Assembly: GCA_021734725.1 (NCBI GenBank)
Contig: JAIPIM010000136.1
Coordinates: 1-10,279 of the forward strand
Length of the DNA: 10,279 nucleotides
Reading direction: 5' to 3'
From: Minisyncoccota bacterium
Lineage (GTDB): Bacteria; Verrucomicrobiota; Lentisphaeria; Oligosphaerales; MVZH01
Shown one piece after another: positions 5,930-10,279 of this stretch (position 1 is the stretch's first letter; the number at the start of each line of letters is the position of its first letter). The notes under the pieces are model-generated. The model saw nothing but the letters and a program-made list of their open reading frames with translations, was not told the origin of the DNA and did not search any database. Made by a program: the position numbers and the translations under genes.

Positions 5930-7273
5930 AGCCCCGGCTTCAACTGAGTATTTCATGTCAGGCGTAGCGTGACTCTCGAGAATCGCGATGCCGGACTGCC
6001 TTGCAGCTTCGACGGACGCGAGTAGTTCCCTCTCGAACAGCTGTGTTGCGGGGGGCTGTCCGAGGTCAAGCTGTCTCGCAGCTGCCTGCACAAGCTCAAG
6101 ATAGTCTCGTCGGAGCGCTGGTCGCATTTTCGTCGCTTCGCAAGGCGCTGGTGTCAAGGCGACGTATGTGAGGACTCTCGCATCGGGTGGCATCTCGCGG
6201 CCTGCAAGGGGAACGATCGACTGCGTTACGTCAAATCTGGCATAAACCCTCTCCCGACGGTCAAGTTCAGCGAGGTCGCGAGAGGCTACGGGCAAGAGAA
6301 CCCCGCGAGTTTCTGCCTCTTGGTCTTGCCGGATGTTAAGTGAAGCAATGTGGCTGGGCAAGTCTTCAGCGGGGTTGTGGAACCCGCTTCGATTAGGCGA
6401 GTAGGCAGTCCACTCCTTGCGAAAACCTCGCAGCACGGCAGGGATCACCGCCGCCCGTTGGGAGTAATCAGCGAGCGTTTTGTCGCGGCTTTCCGGCGAG
6501 AGCAGTGAACCGTAGCCAAACACATACTCTGTGCAATCCGGTGTGACCGCTTCGGTGAGCTGCCAATGGATGCGGATGCGGTGATCGCTTGCCTCAGGCC
6601 GGTAGCTCAGATGCCAAGTTCTGCCATAATGCGTTGAGAGAGGTATTTCGGGGCCTGCGGCATCCGACGGACCCTTCGTGACGCAGGCCTTGGGAACTTG
6701 GACAAACGCTGCGTTTGACAGGGCACCAGACAGGTCGAGCGACAGGGAAACTTCACGTATGCGCTGTTTGTCGAGAACAATCGAGAAGTCTTGCTGGCCC
6801 TCTTGAAACGCATTCAGTCGCTTGGTGGAGTAGATGAGCGGGGCTCCATGAGGTCGATCCAACGAGAAGTGTATGGCCCTACCTTCGCTGATGCGGTACC
6901 GATGCTCATCCATATCGAGTAGTGGCGGGCAAATCGGGGCGAAGGTGGATAGACCGCTTGTCGCATGGGTCTTTGACCACCCCTTCCTTACTGCCTTGAA
7001 CGGAACCCACTCCGCATAGACCACAGCCTCATCCCATACATCCACTTCACGTTGCAGACCCGCATAAGCGATGGTTCTGCCCTTCTCGAACGGCCCGAGC
7101 GACGACCCAGCAGGTCGCCAACGGTCAATCGCCAGATGCATCGATACCCGGCGGAAGTCATACCGGCGGGGTAGCACACCGGGAGAGGGTCGCCATCCCT
7201 GCTTCAGGGCGTGACTCAGTAAAACCGCCGTGATTGCCCCGAACACCCCTACTAGCGCACTCACGATTTCCAT
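5918..7273 (-). CDS. Membrane protein with C-terminal gamma-glutamylcyclotransferase-like domain, 451 aa
   Basis: The start at 7273 has GGAGGAG about 10 nt upstream and gives an N-terminal transmembrane segment (MEIVSALVGVFGAITAVLLS). Residues about 25-245 form a domain I do not recognise, with 'RYDFRRVSMHLAIDRWRPAG' near its start. From about 248 the protein turns into a GGCT/AIG2-like fold: 'EYVFGYGSLLSPES' is the diagnostic YGSLL loop that binds the gamma-glutamyl group, and 'LAELDRRERVY' (about 335-343) carries the conserved Glu (E341) in the usual catalytic position. Such enzymes release 5-oxoproline from gamma-glutamyl amines or peptides; the substrate here is unknown. Fusion to a membrane-anchored N-terminal domain is unusual. 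The stop lies inside the attC-like site B, and the gene appears to be a cassette gene on its own. Confidence 0.8.
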   Translation of the reverse strand: MEIVSALVGVFGAITAVLLSHALKQGWRPSPGVLPRRYDFRRVSMHLAIDRWRPAGSSLGPFEKGRTIAYAGLQREVDVWDEAVVYAEWVPFKAVRKGWSKTHATSGLSTFAPICPPLLDMDEHRYRISEGRAIHFSLDRPHGAPLIYSTKRLNAFQEGQQDFSIVLDKQRIREVSLSLDLSGALSNAAFVQVPKACVTKGPSDAAGPEIPLSTHYGRTWHLSYRPEASDHRIRIHWQLTEAVTPDCTEYVFGYGSLLSPESRDKTLADYSQRAAVIPAVLRGFRKEWTAYSPNRSGFHNPAEDLPSHIASLNIRQDQEAETRGVLLPVASRDLAELDRRERVYARFDVTQSIVPLAGREMPPDARVLTYVALTPAPCEATKMRPALRRDYLELVQAAARQLDLGQPPATQLFERELLASVEAARQSGIAILESHATPDMKYSVEAGAGQQ

Positions 7274-7473
7274 TCTGGTGCTACTCCTCCGGCCAACAAG
7301 TAATTCATGAGTTTCTGGATCACACACATTACGGACCTATCAGAAAATAAACAGCCCCCACAAAGCCTCACCGCCTCCAATCCAAACTCAAGCCCCAACT
7401 TATTTCCTGATAGCATCACCAGTTGAATAATATCAAAACCAGTTTCTTCACCGGGTGTGGCTCCTCCAATCAT
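7261..7473 (-). CDS. Possible small protein, 70 aa (doubtful)
   Basis: An open frame starts at an ATG at 7473, three codons after an in-frame TAA, and overlaps the start of the next gene by 13 nt. It would encode a neutral, partly hydrophobic peptide (LGLEFGLEAVRLCGGCLFSD, then MCVIQKLMNYLLAGGVAPEW). No Shine-Dalgarno is clear upstream (only AGCTAAAGC). The frame contains a 14-bp inverted repeat and a G-rich middle, which argue that the DNA may instead be structured leader. Its overlap with the next start would allow translational coupling. I recognise no family. Confidence 0.3.
   Translation of the reverse strand: MIGGATPGEETGFDIIQLVMLSGNKLGLEFGLEAVRLCGGCLFSDRSVMCVIQKLMNYLLAGGVAPEWKS
7337..7413. 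repeat. 14-bp inverted repeat around a strand-biased C-rich core
   Basis: CTATCAGAAAATAA (7337-7350) and TTATTTCCTGATAG (7400-7413) are inverted copies with one mismatch (a G-T wobble in the minus-strand RNA), separated by 49 nt. The core is almost free of G on the plus strand (AGCC- and CCC-rich), so the minus strand carries several G runs. It sits 64 nt upstream of the 5918-7273 gene. No target-site duplication is visible at its edges. It could be a leader hairpin, a tiny mobile element or a decayed recombination site. Confidence 0.6.
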
Positions 7474-7589
7474 TGCTTTAGCTTACACACTTTCAGCAGA
7501 GAAGTCAACCCATTCTTTGTCCAGCCTGTAGATCCCTTCATTCTCGCCCAGATCTTGCAGTACCCAAACAACCAAGCGAGGATCCCATT
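7474..7589. promoter_or_regulatory. Divergent intergenic region between the two gene blocks
   Basis: Minus-strand genes run leftwards and plus-strand genes rightwards from this 116-bp stretch (up to 317 bp if the doubtful 70-aa frame is not a gene). Promoters for both directions are expected here from the layout. I could not pick -35/-10 pairs with confidence. A GAGG about 9 nt before the ATG at 7590 is the likely ribosome site of the first rightward gene. Confidence 0.35.
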
Positions 7590-8054
7590 ATGGCCACATT
7601 CAAATCAGGCGACATCGTACGCATCCGTACTCAATGGCGGGACCCCGGAGATGAAGAGATCGACTGGGTGTGCCTGGAGGATGAGAGCGGGAGCCGTGTG
7701 CTGATCGAGGCACAGCTTCCGATGAGAATCAAACCTGCACAGCGTGTGAGGACCGACATGATCGAGCATAGACACAGAACGACCGATTCATCAAGCCCCG
7801 ACGATTCGCCGCAGGATATCCGCTGGAGCCCTGAAGAAGCCGAACGTATTGCCAATGCCATCAAGGTGAATGTCACGGACCTGAACGACAACAGAATCAC
7901 ATGGCCCGAGTTTCGTCAACGCAACCATGCGCTGTGGGATGAGGTGGCACAGGGCGAGACCAATTATATCGGCAGCGACTGTGCAAAACGTCATCACGAT
8001 GTGACACGGCTGCTGCTGAAAGACAGTGCTGTTCTCGGTCCGTACATCAACTGA
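7590..8054 (+). CDS. Conserved small acidic protein, first gene of the DUF3150/DUF1257 cluster, 154 aa
   Basis: The first 55 residues (FKSGDIVRIRTQWRDPGDEE, then DWVCLEDESGSRVLIEAQLP) look like a small SH3/KOW-type beta barrel. A Ser/Asp-rich hinge (about 62-75) links this to a helical C-terminal part (SPEEAERIANAIKVNVTD, then WPEFRQRNHALWDEVAQG). No catalytic motif seen. GAGG about 9 nt upstream supports the ATG at 7590. The C-terminus is now ...GPYIN followed by TGA. An identical 13-bp copy of its last codons sits 134 bp downstream, where it would read on as GPYIN-HEGD-stop just before the next gene, so the present end seems to be made by an insertion. Function unknown; it is probably cotranscribed with the genes to its right. 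Confidence 0.72.
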   Translation: MATFKSGDIVRIRTQWRDPGDEEIDWVCLEDESGSRVLIEAQLPMRIKPAQRVRTDMIEHRHRTTDSSSPDDSPQDIRWSPEEAERIANAIKVNVTDLNDNRITWPEFRQRNHALWDEVAQGETNYIGSDCAKRHHDVTRLLLKDSAVLGPYIN

Positions 8055-8056
8055 GT

Positions 8057-8085
8057 GAATTGCGAAATGTCGCTCTTCGCAATTC
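8057..8085 (+). terminator. Perfect 10-bp hairpin just after a stop codon
   Basis: GAATTGCGAA (8057-8066) and TTCGCAATTC (8076-8085) pair perfectly around a 9-nt loop, two bases after the TGA at 8052-8054. There is no T tract afterwards (CTGTTCTTCG follows), so an intrinsic terminator is doubtful. It may protect the upstream mRNA end or simply be the end structure of the inserted element. Confidence 0.4.
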
Positions 8086-8087
8086 CT

Positions 8088-8150
8088 GTTCTTCGTTCCT
8101 GGTGCTTGGTGCGTGGTTTTGAACTGAGAACAAAGAACCACGAACTACTA
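8088..8150. repeat. Palindromic heptamer array
   Basis: The left half is a run of 7-mers close to GTTCTTG (GTTCTTC, GTTCCTG, GTGCTTG, GTGCGTG, GTTTTGA). The right half is the inverse type (ACTGAGA, ACAAAGA, ACCACGA, ACTACTA), giving GTTCGTG-GTTCTTT-GTTCTCA on the other strand. The strand can thus fold back on itself, including a perfect GTGGTT/AACCAC pair. The copies are degenerate, unlike a recent microsatellite. It lies within the 121-bp insertion. Confidence 0.6.
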
Positions 8151-8206
8151 GTGCGAAAGTCAATTCGCGGAGTCCGTACATCAATCACGAAGGAGACTGA
8201 ATTACC

Positions 8207-9220
8207 ATGACTGCACAGACGAATACACTGCTTGATGCGCTCACCGTCAAAGGCGTGCTGATCAGCGTCAGCATCCGTTACTGGCGGGCCCGTAAGAAGC
8301 TGCGTCCGGAAGACCTCGGGCTGGACCCCGACACCGTTGATGACCGGCTGTTTTCACTGGGGCACAAGAAACTGCTGCCCAAAGAAGCACTGGCTAAACT
8401 CGCGCTGATCGAGAGTCGCGCGCATGCCCTGGTCGAGGCGAATACATTCCCGTTTCTCGGCGGGATCGCCCATTACCTGCCGAATGCCAAACTGCAGGAT
8501 CTTACGACGAAACTGGAGGCCCTGCGTGATGAGTTCGACGGCTGCCGGGATGAGTTCATCGCACGCTACGGTCGCTTACGGCAGCAGGCACTGGACGAAT
8601 GGCGTCGTGCCGCCGAGACACTGACCGACGATCCCGAGCGTATGCTGGGCGTGATTGCAGATGCATTTCCGGATGTTGACCGGATCGAAAACAAGTTCAG
8701 CTTCGACATTCGCACCTTCCAGATTGCCGTGCCCGAAGCCGTTCCGCAGGCGCAGCTGGTTGAACTGGGCACTCAGCAGGAAGTGATCGAAGCGCGCAGG
8801 CAGGCAGTTGCATCCGCAAGACATGAGATCGAAGCGTCCTGCCGTGACTTCATCGGGGATTGTGTGGCGACGTTGCGAGAAGAGACCGCGAAACTGTGCG
8901 ATGAAATGCTCGCCACCATCAACTCCACCGGCTATGTCCACCAGAAGACGCTGAACCGTCTCGTGAAATTCATCGATCAGTTCAAGGAGCTGAATTTTGT
9001 GAATGACACCGAGATGGAACGGCAGCTGGAAAAAATGCGCGGTGAGTTCCTCAGCCGGACGGCCCAGGAATACCGTGACAGCGACACCGCCCGCGGACAC
9101 CTGGTGAAAGGACTGCGCGGACTGCGCAGGCGTGCGGCTGAGATGGCACACGAGGACGCCGGTGAGATTGTCGAGAACTTCGGCAGGCTCGGCCAGCGCC
9201 GATTTCAGCTTGCGGCGTAG
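8207..9220 (+). CDS. DUF3150 family protein, 337 aa
   Basis: Family hallmarks are visible: an N-terminal strand and 'RYWRARKKLRPEDLGL', 'DRLFSLGHKKLLPKEAL', a conserved 'FPFLGGIAHYLP' segment, a long helical 'EFDGCRDEFIARYGRLRQQA' region, and 'ENKFSFDIRTFQIAVPEA'. This matches DUF3150 (PF11348) by recall. The second half is rich in long amphipathic, charged helices likely to form coiled coil. Length fits the family. AAGGAG lies about 11 nt before the ATG. DUF3150 genes are typically found with AAA+ ATPases (MoxR/CbbQ type) and VWA or CobT-like proteins on mobile elements and chromosomes; their biochemical role is not established. Here the neighbours are small cluster proteins, an HTH protein and DUF1257. 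Confidence 0.85.
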   Translation: MTAQTNTLLDALTVKGVLISVSIRYWRARKKLRPEDLGLDPDTVDDRLFSLGHKKLLPKEALAKLALIESRAHALVEANTFPFLGGIAHYLPNAKLQDLTTKLEALRDEFDGCRDEFIARYGRLRQQALDEWRRAAETLTDDPERMLGVIADAFPDVDRIENKFSFDIRTFQIAVPEAVPQAQLVELGTQQEVIEARRQAVASARHEIEASCRDFIGDCVATLREETAKLCDEMLATINSTGYVHQKTLNRLVKFIDQFKELNFVNDTEMERQLEKMRGEFLSRTAQEYRDSDTARGHLVKGLRGLRRRAAEMAHEDAGEIVENFGRLGQRRFQLAA

Positions 9221-9243
9221 AAACACTTAACCCTGCATTATTC

Positions 9244-9311
9244 ACCTCGAAGACTCGAAGGCTCGAAGAGCATAGCGATTGTTGTGCCTTGAATCTTTGA
9301 GCCTTTGAGGT
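9244..9311. repeat. Inverted octamer-repeat array, 24-nt imperfect hairpin
   Basis: The left arm contains CTCGAAGA, CTCGAAGG, CTCGAAGA (9246-9269). The right arm (9288-9311) reads on the other strand as CTCAAAGG, CTCAAAGA, TTCAAGG. The two 24-nt arms pair at 21 positions (five or so are G-T) around a 19-nt loop. It lies in the 131-bp gap after the DUF3150 gene. No T tract follows, so I do not call it a terminator. Its design parallels the heptamer array at 8088-8150. Confidence 0.6.
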
Positions 9312-9351
9312 TGATGAACAGATCGGACCAACCCGCTGATGGAGGCGTTCA

Positions 9352-9717
9352 ATGAACACAAGAATCTGCTATCTCTACCGGGATGCATCCAACTACAAAC
9401 AGTGCGGCGATGTTGTGGTACGCGGGGAAATCACCTCTGAAGATCTGCGGCCCCACCTGCATTTCGGCGATCTCTTTATCCCGCACGATGTCGGTCTGCC
9501 GGAATTACAGAAGAACTTCGCGGTCCAGGGATTCGCTTTTCCCGATGATGACGATCATGTCTGGCATGAACTGGAGATGTGCGAGCCGACAGAAGATGAT
9601 CCCACGCTCGACATAAGCGCGGCTGAACTGCTGGAAAGGTTCCGTACCGCTGATGCCGGAGGATGGGATGTGCAGGGCGCGGAAAGTCGTCTCGGGCTCA
9701 ATCAGAAGCAGTCATAG
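9352..9717 (+). CDS. Conserved hypothetical protein of the cluster, 121 aa
   Basis: It begins MNTRICYLYRDASNYKQCG, a start I associate with small conserved hypothetical proteins found in accessory gene clusters (recall, not verified). The body is acidic, with 'LRPHLHFGDLFIPHDVGLPE' and 'FAFPDDDDHVWHELEMCEPT'; His and Asp are plentiful but no metal motif is certain. No signal or membrane segment, so it should be cytoplasmic. GGAGG with 6 nt spacing supports the ATG at 9352. It sits between DUF3150 and the HTH gene on the same strand, 21 nt from the latter, so it is probably in the same operon. Function unknown. Confidence 0.72.
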   Translation: MNTRICYLYRDASNYKQCGDVVVRGEITSEDLRPHLHFGDLFIPHDVGLPELQKNFAVQGFAFPDDDDHVWHELEMCEPTEDDPTLDISAAELLERFRTADAGGWDVQGAESRLGLNQKQS

Positions 9718-9738
9718 CGAAAACGGAGATAACAGGAG

Positions 9739-10074
9739 ATGAAAATTCTGAGCACCGTACCGCCCGGAAGGCTTGAGGCCGCCGTCAAACTGCTGGGAGA
9801 TTATGTGGAAGGTCTGGACAGTGACACCCTGCTGAAAGCGCTTGCCGGGTACAAAGCGGAACCGGTGGAACGGCACCGGACAATGGAACCGCTTCTCACT
9901 GCGGACCAGGTGGCGGAGTACCTGTCATGCTCCAGGCGGTCGGTATGGCGTCTTGTAAACGACGGTCGTCTGAAGGCAGCGAGAATAGGCCAAAACACAA
10001 CCCGGTTCCGGCAGGCAGACATTACGCGATTTGTCAACAAATCAGCAAGAAACACAGGTCAGCGAAGGAGTTAA
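9739..10074 (+). CDS. Excisionase-family helix-turn-helix protein, 111 aa
   Basis: Residues about 49-103 match the HTH_17/MerR-like excisionase pattern: 'LLTADQVAEYLSCSRRSVWR' then 'LVNDGRLKAARIGQNTTRFR' then QADITRFV, i.e. helix-turn-helix plus a beta wing that contacts DNA. The N-terminal 45 residues are a helical extension (RLEAAVKLLGDYVEGLDSDT) that could mediate dimerisation; a shorter start at residue 49 is possible but lacks a ribosome site. GGAG lies about 10 nt upstream (CGGAGATAACAGGAG). Such proteins act either as recombination directionality factors or as local regulators; with no integrase in view, a regulator of this cluster is the simpler reading (inference). It ends 6 nt before the DUF1257 gene. 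Confidence 0.82.
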   Translation: MKILSTVPPGRLEAAVKLLGDYVEGLDSDTLLKALAGYKAEPVERHRTMEPLLTADQVAEYLSCSRRSVWRLVNDGRLKAARIGQNTTRFRQADITRFVNKSARNTGQRRS

Positions 10075-10080
10075 CCGCAC

Positions 10081-10279
10081 ATGTCACATTTCACCACCAT
10101 CAACATTCAGATACGCGACATCGACGCTGTGAAGAAAGCATGCTCCGAACTCGGTCTGTCCGTCGAGGAAAACACTCAGGCCAGAGGGTACGGCAGCAAG
10201 CGGCAGCACGGCGATTATGTAATCCGGCTCAACGGTCCCTATGACGTGGCACTGGAGCGTCAGGCCGACGGCAGTTACG
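10081..10279 (+). CDS. DUF1257 (Ycf35-like) protein, N-terminal 66 residues only
   Basis: The gene runs off the right edge. The visible part, 'MSHFTTINIQIRDIDAVKKA', then 'CSELGL', 'ARGYGSKR', 'GDYVIRLNGPYDVALERQAD' and GSY, follows the DUF1257/Ycf35 pattern closely (MSHFTTIKTxIxDxxxLxxAL, ARGY, VIRLxGPYDIGF, DGSY). Full family members are about 110-140 residues. AAGGAG about 10 nt upstream overlaps the end of the HTH gene, indicating coupling. In cyanobacteria and many other bacteria, DUF1257 genes sit beside DUF2997 and AAA+ ATPase genes (Ycf46-type), so those are expected just beyond the window. Biochemical role not established. Confidence 0.85.
   Translation, partial: MSHFTTINIQIRDIDAVKKACSELGLSVEENTQARGYGSKRQHGDYVIRLNGPYDVALERQADGSY

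Larger units (their letters stand above)
8038..8184. mobile_element. 121-bp insertion flanked by a 13-bp direct repeat
   Basis: GTCCGTACATCAA occurs at 8038-8050 and again at 8172-8184, bounding a 121-bp stretch (8051-8171). If one copy and the stretch are removed, the upstream gene regains four codons (HEGD) and a TGA 6 nt before the next ATG, with AAGGAG overlapping its end: a tidy coupled junction. The stretch starts with GTGAATTG (8055-8062) and ends with CAATTCGC (8161-8168), inverted copies matching at 7 of 8. It contains a perfect 10-bp hairpin and a palindromic heptamer array. It encodes nothing. It resembles a miniature non-autonomous element with a target-site duplication; a replication-slippage origin is also possible. 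Confidence 0.55.

Noticed and set aside
7291..7297. GTTGGCC (minus strand) as the R' box of a third attC or an attI
   Set aside because: It lies 17 nt before the GGCT-gene start, as a cassette boundary would, but I found no symmetrical partner box and stem, and no integrase gene is in the window. It is kept only as a hint in a finding.
8088..8150. Short tandem units as a CRISPR array
   Set aside because: Units are 7 nt, degenerate and palindromically arranged, with no spacers.
8566..9226. A 216-codon minus-strand frame opposite the DUF3150 gene
   Set aside because: Family match and ribosome site support the plus-strand gene; the antisense frame is a by-product of GC-biased codons.
9739..10074. 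The HTH protein as proof of an excisable phage or integrative element here
   Set aside because: The fold is shared by many regulators, and no integrase, att site or phage gene is visible.

Overview
The window looks like bacterial chromosomal DNA, most likely from the PVC superphylum (Kiritimatiellota, Lentisphaerae or Verrucomicrobia). This rests on protein style and is moderate-confidence inference: a membrane-anchored Sel1 protein opening with two zinc ribbons of the 'PPGAVLCVQCGYDTRTGRKL' kind, and a secreted small protein with a 'GISIFHASGIAKVPF' segment. No rRNA, tRNA or CRISPR array was seen.

The window has two halves that meet near 7474-7589. From about 7473 down to 1, every gene is on the minus strand and encodes mostly hypothetical envelope proteins: a membrane protein with a C-terminal gamma-glutamylcyclotransferase-like domain; a block of a small zinc ribbon, a secreted small protein and the Sel1 protein; a secreted YwqK/MORN-type repeat protein; then a tightly overlapping set of lipoprotein, membrane protein and lipoprotein, the last running off the left edge. 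Two long imperfect hairpins (5853-5929 and 3248-3328) lie at gene ends, with 7-bp core boxes, extra unpaired bases on the 5' arm and a core box overlapping a stop codon. These are the traits of integron attC sites, so part of this half is probably a cassette array (no integrase is visible). Between the repeat protein and the first lipoprotein lies a 276-nt, ORF-less, group II intron-like RNA remnant on the minus strand (1725 to 1450), with a clear domain VI and a bulged adenosine.

From 7590 to the right edge, all genes are on the plus strand and look like a conserved functional cluster: a small acidic protein with a KOW/SH3-like start, a DUF3150 protein, a small conserved hypothetical, an excisionase-type helix-turn-helix protein, and the start of a DUF1257 (Ycf35-like) protein. 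Related clusters usually continue into DUF2997 and AAA+ (MoxR/CbbQ or Ycf46-like) ATPase genes, which would lie beyond the right edge.

Two intergenic spaces in this cluster hold odd inverted arrays of 7-mer or 8-mer repeats. One lies in a 121-bp insertion flanked by a 13-bp direct repeat, and removing the insertion would restore a longer C-terminus and tight coupling to the next gene.
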